Part shown: positions 8,864 to 17,655 of the stretch, piece by piece
Numbering within the stretch: position 1 is the stretch's first letter
Layout of the letters: each line of letters starts with the position of its first letter
Assembly: GCA_964513365.1 (NCBI GenBank)
Contig: CAZEMH010000003.1
Span: 1-39,167, forward strand
Length of the DNA: 39,167 nucleotides
Direction: 5' to 3'
Source: DAOVIY01 sp964513365
GTDB lineage: Bacteria > Patescibacteriota > Minisyncoccia > UBA6257
Notes under the pieces: generated by a model
The model's database searches: none
What the model was told of the DNA's origin: nothing
The model's input: only the letters and a program-made list of their open reading frames with translations
Position numbers and translations under genes: made by a program

Positions 8864-9319
8864 TTACTTAATAATTGCTTGTAAAATTTTATCTTCTAAA
8901 CATTCCATTTTTTTCTGACTTTCTTTATTGCCATGAGTATAACCATAAAGGTGCAAAATACTATGGATAACTAATTTTTGATAAAAAAAATTAAGAGAAA
9001 TATCAAACTTTTTAACTTGTTTTTTTATCTCTTCAGGACAAAGAAAAATATCCCCAAGTATTTTTTCCCTTTTTCCTGATTTTGTTAAAACAATTTCATT
9101 TAAAGGGAAGGAAAGAACAGTTGTAGCTTTATTTTTACCGCGCCAATAATTATTTAACCGACGCATATCTCGAGAATTAACAAAAATTAAAGATATATCT
9201 GTTTTTTCTTTCTCCTTTAACTCTATTAAAGATTTTTCAACAATGCTTCGAAAGAATCTTTTTGAAGGGATATTTTGTCTATCTAAATTATATATTAAAA
9301 CTTCGGGTTTGAAAACCAT
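8864..9319 (-). CDS. ybeY: Endoribonuclease YbeY (16S rRNA maturation, ribosome quality control)
   Basis: 151 residues. Single-domain metal-dependent RNase family UPF0054. The zinc motif reads HSILHLYGYTH (about 117-127), which keeps the three histidines of the family pattern H-G-x-L-H-L-x-G-Y-D-H. It has Ser in place of the first Gly and Thr in place of Asp. Upstream RRLNNYWRGKNKATTVLSFPLNE matches the family's conserved R-x-LN...Y...TDVLSFP block. It follows rpsU by 4 bases; a ribosomal protein gene next to a ribosome-maturation nuclease makes sense functionally. Confidence 0.9.
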   Translation of the reverse strand: MVFKPEVLIYNLDRQNIPSKRFFRSIVEKSLIELKEKEKTDISLIFVNSRDMRRLNNYWRGKNKATTVLSFPLNEIVLTKSGKREKILGDIFLCPEEIKKQVKKFDISLNFFYQKLVIHSILHLYGYTHGNKESQKKMECLEDKILQAIIK

Positions 9320-9323
9320 TGTT

Positions 9324-9539
9324 TTAAAGTATCCCCTTTTTCCTTTTTATATTTACTTCTTTTAAAACTTCTATCTTATGAAGAGCAGATGATTTAACAC
9401 TTCTTTTATTAGGCTTTGGGATATAAAATCTTCTTTTACGGGCCTCTAAAAGCACTCCGCTTTTTTTTATAATTTTAAACGCTCTGCCTAAAAAAGAATT
9501 TAAATTTTCTCCATGTCTTCTTTTTATTGTAATTGACAT
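9324..9539 (-). CDS. rpsU: Small ribosomal subunit protein bS21
   Basis: 71 residues, very basic. It aligns by eye with bS21: an N-terminal strand ITIKRRHGENLNSFLGRAFK, then a helix with KKSGVLLEARKRRFYIPKPNKRS, matching the family pattern SGVLAEVRRREFYEKPxxxRK. bS21 sits near the 3' end of 16S rRNA and helps mRNA engagement. It is encoded between hisS (29-base gap) and ybeY (4-base gap) and is probably co-transcribed with both. Confidence 0.88.
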   Translation of the reverse strand: MSITIKRRHGENLNSFLGRAFKIIKKSGVLLEARKRRFYIPKPNKRSVKSSALHKIEVLKEVNIKRKKGIL

Positions 9540-9568
9540 AATTTAAATAATTCTTAATTTTACAATAT

Positions 9569-10864
9569 TTATTTCTTTTGTTTTTTTAATCTCTTTTTTA
9601 CTTCGTTAATAATTTTTTCCAAAGGAATCAATTCCTGAATACCTGAGTTCATATCTTTTAAAATTATCATACCATCTAAAACCTCTTGTTGTCCAAGAAT
9701 GAGAACATAATTGACACCTAATTTATTTGCTGCTGATAATTGTGCTTTTATACTCTCTTTTCCCAAGCTTTCTCCAAAAAAAATATTTTCTTTGCGAAAT
9801 TGCTCTAAAAGTTTAAAAGATTCTCTTCTTGCCTGATCTCCTATCTGCACCAAATACACGCTTGGTTTTGGTTCAATAAGATTTTTGCCTTTTTCTATTA
9901 ATTCTTTTACCAACCTTTCAACACCGAATGCAACACCAACAGCTGGCTTATATGTTCCTCCTAAAATTTCTACTAACTTATCATATCTTCCTCCTCCAGC
10001 TAAAGCAATTTTATTTGATTCATCTCCAATAGAAAATTCAAAAACAGTTCTTGTGTAATAATCCAAGCCCCTAACTAATGTTTTGTCTAAGATATACGGA
10101 ATATTTAAATAATCCAATAACTCTAAAAGAGACTTAAAATGATCTCTGCATTCTGGACAAAGATAATCCAAAGCAGTTGGGGCTCCATTTTTTATAAGTG
10201 AGCATTTTTCAGACTTACAATCCAAAACTCTTAAAGGATTTTCTTTTATGCGCCTGCGGCAGTCAGCGCAAATCTGCTTGCTATACTTTCTGTAATATTT
10301 TTTTAATTCTTTGATATAAGCTGGGCGACAATTAGAACAGCCAATGCTATTAAGCGATAAACAAATATCTTTTTTCTTAAATCCTAAATTTTCTAAAAAA
10401 ATTCTTGATGTAATAATTATTTCTGCGTCAGCAGCATAAGATCCATCTCCGATCATCTCTGCTCCTAATTGATAAAACTGACGATAACGGCCAGCCTGTG
10501 GTTTTTCATGACGAAAGAAAGGACCAAAATAATAAAGCTTAACTGGTTGAGGCAAATTAAACATCCCTTTTTCTATATACGCTCTTACTACTGAAGCTGT
10601 TCCTTCTGGTCTAAGGGCTAATAATTCTTTGTTTTCTTTTGTTTTAAGAACATACATTTCTTTATTCACAATATCTGTCTTTTTGCCTACACCTTTAGTG
10701 AATAATTCAGCTTTTTCCAATATTGGTGTTTCAATTCTTTGAAAATTATAACGCCCAAAGATCTTTTTAGCATTAGACAAAATCCAATCATAATAAAGCC
10801 AATCTTTTGCCAAGATATCTTTCATTCCACGAATCGCTTGAAATGATTTTCTTCTAGAAGCCAT
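9569..10864 (-). CDS. hisS: Histidyl-tRNA synthetase
   Basis: 431 residues, class II. Begins QAIRGMKDILAKDW, the usual HisRS start. Motif 2 region FRHEKPQAGRYRQFYQLGAE and the histidine-specific signature RGLDYYTRTVFEF are present, as is LRPEGTASVVRAY. The central insertion carries five CxxC-like pairs or cysteines (GCSNC, CADC, DCKSEKC, CPEC), a cysteine-rich module seen in many bacterial HisRS. The C-terminal anticodon domain runs from about 325 to the end. The ATG overlaps the 3' end of lepB by 11 bases, pointing to co-transcription. Confidence 0.96.
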   Translation of the reverse strand: MASRRKSFQAIRGMKDILAKDWLYYDWILSNAKKIFGRYNFQRIETPILEKAELFTKGVGKKTDIVNKEMYVLKTKENKELLALRPEGTASVVRAYIEKGMFNLPQPVKLYYFGPFFRHEKPQAGRYRQFYQLGAEMIGDGSYAADAEIIITSRIFLENLGFKKKDICLSLNSIGCSNCRPAYIKELKKYYRKYSKQICADCRRRIKENPLRVLDCKSEKCSLIKNGAPTALDYLCPECRDHFKSLLELLDYLNIPYILDKTLVRGLDYYTRTVFEFSIGDESNKIALAGGGRYDKLVEILGGTYKPAVGVAFGVERLVKELIEKGKNLIEPKPSVYLVQIGDQARRESFKLLEQFRKENIFFGESLGKESIKAQLSAANKLGVNYVLILGQQEVLDGMIILKDMNSGIQELIPLEKIINEVKKRLKKQKK

Positions 10865-11384
10865 AAGCCATTATTCTTTGTGAGGGCCAAAGACGAAGCC
10901 AAACCCGACCAATTATTAATTCTTTATCTAATGGTCCCCAATTGCGTGAATCATAAGAAGCTAAACGATTATCACCTAAAACAAAAAATTCATTTTCCCC
11001 AAGAGTTAAATTAAGATTTCCTGAAGTATTTATCTCTTTTGGTAAAAAACTTTGATTTAAAGAAATTGGAGAACCAGAACTATCAAATATATTTATATTC
11101 CCATCTTCTATTTTTATTGATTCCAAAGGCAAACCAATGATTCTTTTGATATAATATTGACCTGGATGATTAGGGGCTTTAAAAACTATTACTTCATATC
11201 TTTCTGGCGTTCTAAAACGATAAGATAATTCGTCAATAATAAGATAATCTTGCGTATAGAAATTTGGCTCCATGCTGCTGCCATGAACTATAAAAGGTTG
11301 AATTAAAAAATATCTTATAGGAGCGACTATAAGAATAGCGATAAAAATCATTTCTATATTTTCCCAAAGAATTTTCTTCCACAT
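10854..11384 (-). CDS. lepB: Signal peptidase I
   Basis: 176 residues from the ATG at 11384. A GTG at 11414 in the same frame would add ten residues. I prefer the ATG because the product then begins MWKKILWENIE, directly before the membrane helix, as in typical short SPases. A single N-terminal membrane segment (about 8-30) is followed by GSSMEP, whose second Ser (S37) is the expected nucleophile. YYIKRIIGLP supplies the general-base lysine (K80). LGDNRLASYDSRNWGP is the conserved box E. It cleaves signal peptides of exported proteins such as pilins or secreted proteins at the outer face of the membrane. It opens the minus-strand cluster and shares a 40-base divergent promoter region with the LCP gene. 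Confidence 0.94.
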   Translation of the reverse strand: MWKKILWENIEMIFIAILIVAPIRYFLIQPFIVHGSSMEPNFYTQDYLIIDELSYRFRTPERYEVIVFKAPNHPGQYYIKRIIGLPLESIKIEDGNINIFDSSGSPISLNQSFLPKEINTSGNLNLTLGENEFFVLGDNRLASYDSRNWGPLDKELIIGRVWLRLWPSQRIMAYGF

Positions 11385-11416
11385 ATTAGTAAAAATTCTT
11401 AATGATAATACCACAA

Positions 11417-11445
11417 TTGAACCACCAAAGCAAATATGTTAAATT
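11417..11445 (+). promoter_or_regulatory. Promoter for the LCP-pth operon, predicted near-leaderless
   Basis: TTGAAC (11417-11422), 17-base spacer, TAAATT (11440-11445), with TG one base upstream of the -10 box (11437-11438), giving an extended -10. The predicted start near 11452 leaves only about three bases before the ATG at 11455. Confidence 0.5.
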
Positions 11446-11471
11446 ATACAAAGCATGATATTAACTAATAA
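11443..11471 (-). promoter_or_regulatory. Promoter for the lepB-hisS-... cluster
   Basis: On the minus strand a perfect TATAAT (11443-11448) lies 17 bases from a weak -35, TTATTA (11466-11471). The predicted start is near 11436. This -10 box overlaps the -10 box of the divergent LCP promoter by three bases, so the two promoters should compete for polymerase. Confidence 0.5.
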
Positions 11472-12465
11472 AAAAATCATTCTAATTGGATTAATTATTA
11501 GTGGAATTTTTTTTCTGTTTTTTTTATTTTCCGGATTAAGTGATTCGAAAAAATACACTTTTTCTTATGATGATAGCCCTAATTCATTATCAAAAAAAGA
11601 AATTTTAAGATCAGAAAATTCACCAATTAATATACTCTTTTTGGGAATATCAGGTGAAGGATCACGCGGAGCTCTTCTTACAGATACTATTTTTGTTGTG
11701 AACATTATTCCTTCTAAGAAACAAATTACAATGATTTCTTTGCCGAGAGATTTATGGGTAAAAGTTCCAGATGGATCTACTGGAATTAAAATTAATTCTC
11801 TTTATGAATTAGAGAACAGAGGAAAGAAATTTTCTCAAGCAGATTCTTATAATTTAATAGAAAAAAAAATAGAAGACATAACTGGATTACCTATAGACCA
11901 TATTGTTATTCTTGATCTGGAAGGATTTAAAAAATTAATTGATGCTTTAGGAGGAATAGATATTTGGCTTGAAAAAGATGTTATAGATCCAAACTTAGTA
12001 AACCCTCATAATCCATCAGAAATTTTTCATCTTTCTGCAGGATGGCGCCATTTAGATGGAGCATTGATTATCAAATTTATTCGGACACGCTATGCACCTA
12101 ATGGTGATTTTTATAGAATAGAACATCAACAACAAATAATTGCAGCATTAAAAGATAAACTTATTAAATTAGCTGATATTTGGAATTTAATTAGTTGGTT
12201 AAAAATTTGGCAGTCTTTAAGCGGACACATTATCACTGATTTGGATTTTAATACAATATGGCAGATGCTCCCTGTAGTTAAAAATATTTCTTCTGGCCAA
12301 ATAAAATATCTTAGCATAACAAACAAACCTCCTGATGAACTATTAATGACTTCTACTATGTATGATAACTGGTCAGAAAAAGATATCTATATCTTAATAC
12401 CAAAAAAAGGATTTGAAAATTATGAAGAAATTAATAATTATATAAAAGAAAAAATTTATGAATAA
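11455..12465 (+). CDS. LytR-CpsA-Psr (LCP) family cell-wall ligase
   Basis: 336 residues. One N-terminal membrane helix (about 8-27), then the extracytoplasmic LCP domain. Seen: INILFLGISGEGSRGALLTDTIFVVNI, ITMISLPRDLWVKVP (the conserved SIPRDxxV pattern), KINSLYE, and the RTRY...GDFYRIEHQQQII block. The last two hold the Asp/Arg residues that bind the polyprenyl pyrophosphate in this family. LCP proteins transfer glycopolymers from undecaprenyl carriers to peptidoglycan or surface proteins. It fits with uppS in this window, which makes the carrier lipid. It overlaps pth by 8 bases. Confidence 0.92.
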   Translation: MILTNKKIILIGLIISGIFFLFFLFSGLSDSKKYTFSYDDSPNSLSKKEILRSENSPINILFLGISGEGSRGALLTDTIFVVNIIPSKKQITMISLPRDLWVKVPDGSTGIKINSLYELENRGKKFSQADSYNLIEKKIEDITGLPIDHIVILDLEGFKKLIDALGGIDIWLEKDVIDPNLVNPHNPSEIFHLSAGWRHLDGALIIKFIRTRYAPNGDFYRIEHQQQIIAALKDKLIKLADIWNLISWLKIWQSLSGHIITDLDFNTIWQMLPVVKNISSGQIKYLSITNKPPDELLMTSTMYDNWSEKDIYILIPKKGFENYEEINNYIKEKIYE

Positions 12466-13003
12466 AAATTTTCTTCTTGTTGGCCTAGGAAACCCTCACA
12501 AAAAATATGAAAAAAACCGACATAATATCGGACGTAATTTTGTTGTATTTTTAGCAAAAAAATGGAATAGTCCTGACTGGAAAAAGAATAAAAAATGCTT
12601 TGCTGAAATAAGCTATGCTGAAAAAGAAGGTAAAAAACTTATTTTAGCTAAACCATTGGTATTTATGAATAATTCCGGCAAAAGCATAAGCCAACTCAAA
12701 AAATTCTATAATGTACCATTAAAAAACATATTCATCGCGCAAGATGATGCAGATATAAATTTAGGGGATTTTAAAATAAGCTATGATCGAGGACCGGCAG
12801 GACACAATGGCATTAAGTCTATTATCAGCTATCTTAAATCAAAAGCATTTCATAGAATAAGAATAGGCATTAGGCCTTTTTCAAAAACAAGAAAAAAAGC
12901 TGAAGATTTTGTTTTAAAAAATTTTACGCTCAAAGAAAACAAAATCCTAGAAAGACTCTTCCCGATTATAGAGGAAGAAATAAATAATAAGACGAAAAAT
13001 TAA
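12458..13003 (+). CDS. pth: Peptidyl-tRNA hydrolase
   Basis: 181 residues. Recycles peptidyl-tRNA that drops off ribosomes. Seen: FLLVGLGNPHKKYEKNRHNIG with catalytic His H22, the substrate-gating LAKPLVFMNNSGKS block, and QDDADINLGDFKISYDRGPAGHNGIKSI, all conserved in bacterial Pth. Its ATG lies inside the LCP gene's end, so translation is probably coupled. The last 57 bases are covered antisense by the convergent membrane-protein gene. Confidence 0.95.
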   Translation: MNKNFLLVGLGNPHKKYEKNRHNIGRNFVVFLAKKWNSPDWKKNKKCFAEISYAEKEGKKLILAKPLVFMNNSGKSISQLKKFYNVPLKNIFIAQDDADINLGDFKISYDRGPAGHNGIKSIISYLKSKAFHRIRIGIRPFSKTRKKAEDFVLKNFTLKENKILERLFPIIEEEINNKTKN

Positions 13004-13594
13004 AATACTTAGTATGCCCAATACTAAAGTACTAAAAGAAATATAGCTTAAAAGCAAAAAAAATTCTAAGTTTATAAGAATCAGAACAAAAAATGATGGC
13101 AAAAAATCTGATGGCAATGCGTTAATAGAAAAGAAATAAAAATAGGAAAAAATTATTAACCCTAAAGCATAAATTAAAAATGCAAACCAAAAAGGATAAT
13201 TAAGAAAGAAATAAAGGCCATAAGAAATAATTACCCAGAACAAAAAAAGATAATACAACAAAGGCTCCTGCGAGCTTTTTCTTTTTGGCAAAGGAAAAAA
13301 TATTTTTTTTCCAAAAAGATATAGAAATATTAAGATAAAACCAATTACCCATAAAGGCTTTGCATAAAGAACTAAAATATGAGCTTCTAAAAAAGCCAAA
13401 AAAAGAGAAACAAAATTAAACCAAGAAAGACCTAGAAATAGTTTCCATAGACCAATTATTAAAAAACATAAAAAGATAGATGGGAAAAAACTCAAGGAAA
13501 AAAAGATACTACTAATCAAACAAAAACTGTAAATCAAGAAGAAAAAAATCGTTCTAATTCCGACAAAAGAAAAAAAATCTTTTAATTTTTGCAT
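12947..13594 (-). CDS. Hypothetical polytopic membrane protein downstream of ClpB
   Basis: 215 residues, not recognised. Mostly hydrophobic with a very high Phe/Leu/Ile content. I count five or six likely membrane spans, with a short basic loop LPKRKSSQEP near 103-112. No catalytic motif is visible. Support for being real: its start overlaps the clpB stop by 13 bases, and it stays open for 215 codons in the direction of the operon. Its 3' end overlaps the convergent pth by 57 bases. Its place at the end of the htrA-clpB unit suggests a role linked to envelope stress, but that is only context. Confidence 0.7.
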   Translation of the reverse strand: MQKLKDFFSFVGIRTIFFFLIYSFCLISSIFFSLSFFPSIFLCFLIIGLWKLFLGLSWFNFVSLFLAFLEAHILVLYAKPLWVIGFILIFLYLFGKKIFFPLPKRKSSQEPLLYYLFLFWVIISYGLYFFLNYPFWFAFLIYALGLIIFSYFYFFSINALPSDFLPSFFVLILINLEFFLLLSYISFSTLVLGILSILIFRLIIYFFLYNREESF

Positions 13595-16215
13595 AAATCC
13601 AGTCTATTTTTCTTTAAGGAGACGGTAACTTTGTTTCCTTCTTTTATTTGTCCATTAATAATTTTATCAGCTAAATGATCAAGAATTTCTTTTTCTATCA
13701 ATCTTTTTAATGGCCGCGCGCCATAATCAGCACTGTAACCATTTTTAGCTAAATATCTCTTTGCCTCCTTGTCCAGTTTCAAAGAAATCTTTTTATTTGC
13801 TAATCTGTGATTAACTATATGTATTTGCAAATCTACTATTTTTTCTATATCACGAATGCTTAATGGATTAAAGATAACGATTTCATCAATACGATTAAGA
13901 AACTCTGGGCGAAATTTTTCTCTTAATGCATCATGGATTTTAATCTTTAATTGCTCTTTTTGTTCTTCTACTTTATCCTTTTTATCCATAACAAATCCTA
14001 ATGAAGCCATTTCTTGTAAATATTCTCCTCCTAAATTAGAGGTCATAATAATAATTGTATTTTTAAAATTCACTACGCGGCCCTTGCCATCAGTAAGACG
14101 GCCATTATCTAATACCTGAAGAAGAATATTAAATACTTCTGGATGAGCTTTCTCTATCTCGTCAAATAAAATTAAACTGTAAGGACGATGTTTTATTGCT
14201 TCTGTTAATTGCCCTCCTTTTTCATAACCAACATATCCTGGAGGCGAACCAATTAAACGAGCTACACTATGTTTCTCCATATATTCAGACATGTCAATGC
14301 GAATCATTGCTTTTTCATCAGAAAACATAAATTCTGCCAAAGCTTTAGCAAGCTCTGTTTTTCCTACTCCAGTAGGCCCTAAAAACATAAAAGAACCAAT
14401 TGGCCTGTCTTCTTCAGATATCCCTGCACGAGCCCTTCTAATAGCTCTGCTTACTGCAAAAATAGCTTCTTTCTGACCTATAACTCTTTTACTCAGCTCT
14501 TTTTCCATTCTGACTAATTTCTTACTCTCTTCTTCCAACATTCTTGTCACCGGAATTCCGGTCCATCTGGAAACTACACGAGCAATATCTTCAGCTGTCA
14601 CTTCGTCTTTTAAAAATCTTTCTTCTTCGGAAATTTTTCTTAAAGACCTTTCATTGAATCGTAATGTTTTTTTTAATTGAGGAATTTTTCCATAAATTAT
14701 CTCCGCTACTTTATCTAATTGCCCGCTTCTTTCATGCTCCTGCGACTCTTTTTCCAATTGATCAATCTCTTTTTTAATATTACTCACTTCATTAAATATC
14801 TTCTTCTCCTTTTTCCACTCATTGTTTATTGCATTGTATTTCTTCTTTAATTTTCTTAATTCATTTTCAATTCTTTTCTTGTCTTGTGTTATTTTTTTAC
14901 CATCACGCTCTTGTTTTTTACTTGCTTCTTTTTGTAACTCCAAAGATCTTATCTTATTTCTTAATTCAGAAACAGATAAAGGAATACTCCCAATTTCCAA
15001 GCTTAAAGACGAAGCTGCTTCATCTATTAAATCTATGGCTTTATCGGGCAAAAAACGTGATGTGATATAGCGGCTAGACAATTGCACTGCTGTTACAATA
15101 GCTTCATCTGATATCTTCAACCCATGATGAGCTTCATATTTTGATTTTAATCCGCGTAAAATCTCAATTGTTTCTTCAATAGAAGATTCTTCAACTAATA
15201 CTGGCTGAAAACGCCTTTCTAAAGCTGGGTCTTTTTCAATATATTCACGATAATCTTTAAAAGTAGCTGCTCCAATGGCCCGTAATTCACCTCTGGAAAG
15301 GGCGGGTTTTAATAAATTAGAAGCATCAATAGCACCTTCAGCAGCTCCTGCCCCTACTAAAGTATGTATCTCATCAATGAAAATAATAACATCTCCGGCT
15401 TTTTTGATCTCCTTAAGAAGATTTTTTAATCGTTGTTCAAATTCTCCCCTAAATCGCGTTCCTGCTATTAATGATCCTAAATCTAAAGATATAATCTTTT
15501 TATTAATCAAACTTTCTGGAACATCAGAAGAAGCAATGCGCTGAGCTAATCCCTCAACAATAGCTGTTTTTCCAACACCTGCCTCACCAATTAATATTGG
15601 ATTGTTTTTTGTGCGGCGAGATAATATTTGCATAACTCTCCGCAATTCTTCTTCTCTTCCTATTACTGGGTCTAATTTATTCTCTTTTGCCAATTTGGTA
15701 AGGTCTTGAGTGTATTTTTCTATAGCACTGGCTCCAACTTCTTGAAATTCATCAGTAATTTTTTCATCCTTTGTATAACGATGAAGAGCTTCTAAAAATT
15801 TCTCTTCTTTAATATCAAATCTATTTAATATGTCTTGAGCAGAATTCTTGGTAGCAAGTATTCCATAAAATAGATATTCTGGAGAAATAAATTCATTTTT
15901 TTCTTCCATTGTTTTCTTAGCAGTAGCTTCTATAACCTGCAACATCTCTTGAGAAAGATACATTGGGCCAAATTCCTTGCCCACTGAAAAAATACGGGGC
16001 AATTTAATAATTTCTTCTAATGCCTCTTTCAAAAAATCTTTTAGATTAATTTTCAGTTCTTTTTCCAAAATATGTCTTAATCCAGAATCTTCTTCATCTA
16101 ATAAAACATACAAAAGATGGAGAGCGCGCATTTCTCCCTGACTTCTTTCCATAGCCATTTGTTGGGCTCTTTCAATGGCTGCCTGAGCTTTTGCTGTAAA
16201 TCTTCCTAAAGGCAT
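13582..16215 (-). CDS. clpB: Hsp100 disaggregase ClpB
   Basis: 877 residues from the ATG at 16215 (a TTG at 16221 would add two). Order: Clp N-terminal repeat domain (about 1-145); AAA+ D1 with GEAGVGKT Walker A, IIFIDEIHTLVGAGAA Walker B and arginine fingers in ERRFQ; a long coiled-coil middle domain (about 395-525) of ClpB type; AAA+ D2 with GPTGVGKTELAK, LILFDEIEKAHP and the GARPLKR sensor 2. The full-length middle domain and the lack of a clear ClpP-docking IGF-type loop favour ClpB over ClpC. It should work with DnaK to resolubilise aggregated proteins. It follows htrA by about 40 bases without an obvious promoter of its own. Confidence 0.93.
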   Translation of the reverse strand: MPLGRFTAKAQAAIERAQQMAMERSQGEMRALHLLYVLLDEEDSGLRHILEKELKINLKDFLKEALEEIIKLPRIFSVGKEFGPMYLSQEMLQVIEATAKKTMEEKNEFISPEYLFYGILATKNSAQDILNRFDIKEEKFLEALHRYTKDEKITDEFQEVGASAIEKYTQDLTKLAKENKLDPVIGREEELRRVMQILSRRTKNNPILIGEAGVGKTAIVEGLAQRIASSDVPESLINKKIISLDLGSLIAGTRFRGEFEQRLKNLLKEIKKAGDVIIFIDEIHTLVGAGAAEGAIDASNLLKPALSRGELRAIGAATFKDYREYIEKDPALERRFQPVLVEESSIEETIEILRGLKSKYEAHHGLKISDEAIVTAVQLSSRYITSRFLPDKAIDLIDEAASSLSLEIGSIPLSVSELRNKIRSLELQKEASKKQERDGKKITQDKKRIENELRKLKKKYNAINNEWKKEKKIFNEVSNIKKEIDQLEKESQEHERSGQLDKVAEIIYGKIPQLKKTLRFNERSLRKISEEERFLKDEVTAEDIARVVSRWTGIPVTRMLEEESKKLVRMEKELSKRVIGQKEAIFAVSRAIRRARAGISEEDRPIGSFMFLGPTGVGKTELAKALAEFMFSDEKAMIRIDMSEYMEKHSVARLIGSPPGYVGYEKGGQLTEAIKHRPYSLILFDEIEKAHPEVFNILLQVLDNGRLTDGKGRVVNFKNTIIIMTSNLGGEYLQEMASLGFVMDKKDKVEEQKEQLKIKIHDALREKFRPEFLNRIDEIVIFNPLSIRDIEKIVDLQIHIVNHRLANKKISLKLDKEAKRYLAKNGYSADYGARPLKRLIEKEILDHLADKIINGQIKEGNKVTVSLKKNRLDLCKN

Positions 16216-16254
16216 ATACAAAAATTAAATATTAAAAATCAAAGTTATTAAATT

Positions 16255-17466
16255 TTAATCTGGATATTTTCCTAAAATTACTTCTATATCAAAAGTCTTA
16301 TCTTCACGCAGGACTTTTAATGTGACAACATCTCCTACATCATACTGACGAATTATACTAGCCAATTGATGCCTCAAATCTATTTTTTGACCGTCAAATT
16401 CTAAGATAATATCTCCTTCTTGTAAATTGGCTTCTTCGGCAGGAGAATTTTTCTCTATAGCAGGCTGACCATCTCCTCCTTTTACTAATAAAGCCCCATA
16501 ATCAACTGACAAACTTTTTTCTTCTTTGATAGATGGAGTAACTAAAACATATCTTACTCCTAGATAAGGAATTTCAATTTTCCCTGTTTTTATTGCTTGT
16601 TCTATAGATTTTTTGATTTTATTAACGGGAATGGCAAAACCAATATTCTGGGCACCTGAAACCATTGCTGTATTTACCCCTATTACTTCACCATTAAGAT
16701 TCAACAATGGCCCGCCGGAATTTCCTCTGTTGATAGCAGCATCTGTTTGAATAACATCATTTAAAACAACCTGTTTTCCTGAACTATCCATTACTTGAAT
16801 GGAACGAGCTAAACCAGAAATTACTCCTTTAGAAACTGTATTACGAAATTCTCCCAATGCATTTCCAATTGCAATGACTGTTTGACCTAAAACAATATCA
16901 TCAGAATTTCCTAAAGTCAAAGGATAAAGCCCTGTCTTATCAATCTTTAAAAGCGCAAAATCCTCTACTGCATCGCGAGCAATAATTTCAGCAGGATATT
17001 TTTTCCCATCATTCATCAAAACTGTATAACGAGCTTCTGAATCTTCAACCACGTGACGATTGGTAATAATATAACCATTGGAATCAACTATAAATCCGGT
17101 ACCGGCACTAACTTCTTTAGGCTCAGTCCCTTTTTGTCTGTACTGTGGAATTTTAAATTGAAAACCAAAAGGACCGAAATCATGAAACTCTTCAAAGGGA
17201 TCAATAAAATACTGTTCCATTACTGGCAAATCTTTGGTTGCTATCACACTTACTACTGAATCATCACTTTTTTTTATTGCTTGAGTCACTCTGATTTCAT
17301 AAGAATCTTTTCCAACAAAAACCTGCGATCCAGAAGAAATATTTTGAGCAGATTCTTTTACAAGATATCGAGAAGAAAAAACACCACCAAGAAAACCAAA
17401 AGCAAAAGATCCAGACAAGCTGATAACAAGAAAAACTATTAAGATTTTGCGTATTTGTTTTTCCAT
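16255..17466 (-). CDS. HtrA/DegP-type serine protease with PDZ domain
   Basis: 403 residues. An N-terminal membrane anchor (about 8-30) is followed by a trypsin-like domain with the triad H138 (TNRHVV), D169 (EDFALLKI) and S250 (NRGNSGGPL). One PDZ domain covers about 300-395 (EEANLQEGDIILEFDGQ). Members of this family degrade or refold damaged proteins outside the cytoplasmic membrane. It heads the htrA > clpB > membrane-protein unit with a strong promoter and a hairpin in its leader. A single PDZ and a retained anchor resemble DegS/HtrA-like forms more than periplasmic DegP. Confidence 0.93.
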   Translation of the reverse strand: MEKQIRKILIVFLVISLSGSFAFGFLGGVFSSRYLVKESAQNISSGSQVFVGKDSYEIRVTQAIKKSDDSVVSVIATKDLPVMEQYFIDPFEEFHDFGPFGFQFKIPQYRQKGTEPKEVSAGTGFIVDSNGYIITNRHVVEDSEARYTVLMNDGKKYPAEIIARDAVEDFALLKIDKTGLYPLTLGNSDDIVLGQTVIAIGNALGEFRNTVSKGVISGLARSIQVMDSSGKQVVLNDVIQTDAAINRGNSGGPLLNLNGEVIGVNTAMVSGAQNIGFAIPVNKIKKSIEQAIKTGKIEIPYLGVRYVLVTPSIKEEKSLSVDYGALLVKGGDGQPAIEKNSPAEEANLQEGDIILEFDGQKIDLRHQLASIIRQYDVGDVVTLKVLREDKTFDIEVILGKYPD

Positions 17467-17496
17467 AATGTATATATTAAAATAGTTAAATTTATC

Positions 17497-17519
17497 TAAA
17501 CTTTAAAAGATAAAGTTTA
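17497..17519 (-). promoter_or_regulatory. Hairpin in the htrA leader
   Basis: Perfect 9-base inverted repeat: arms 17497-17505 and 17511-17519, five-base loop. It lies inside the predicted 62-base leader of htrA, about 30 bases before the ATG. No U-run follows on either strand, so it is not a typical terminator. All but one pair per arm is A-U, so it would melt easily. Confidence 0.45.
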
Positions 17520-17534
17520 AAATGAGCAAATTAA

Positions 17535-17563
17535 ATTATAATAAAATTTTTATTATGGTTCAA
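17535..17563 (-). promoter_or_regulatory. Promoter for the htrA-clpB operon
   Basis: On the minus strand TTGAAC (17558-17563) is followed after exactly 17 bases by a perfect TATAAT (17535-17540). The predicted start is near 17528. The pattern is housekeeping-sigma-like, not a dedicated heat-shock-sigma pattern. Apart from this promoter and the leader hairpin, I see nothing else in the 189-base gap between uppS and htrA. Confidence 0.65.
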
Positions 17564-17655
17564 GAATGTTTCAATTATAGCAATGAACAATAATTTCTTC
17601 AACTCAAATATTATGCGCGCTTAGCACTAAACATATAAAACATAAGTTAATTTTC

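Noticed and set aside
11385..11414. GTG start for lepB at 11414
   Set aside because: Possible, but the ATG at 11384 gives the typical start just before the membrane helix. Kept only as an alternative.
17621..17628. TTAGCACT, like half of a CIRCE heat-shock operator
   Set aside because: No matching GAGTGCTAA half follows at the required spacing, and it lies about 60 bases upstream of the htrA promoter.
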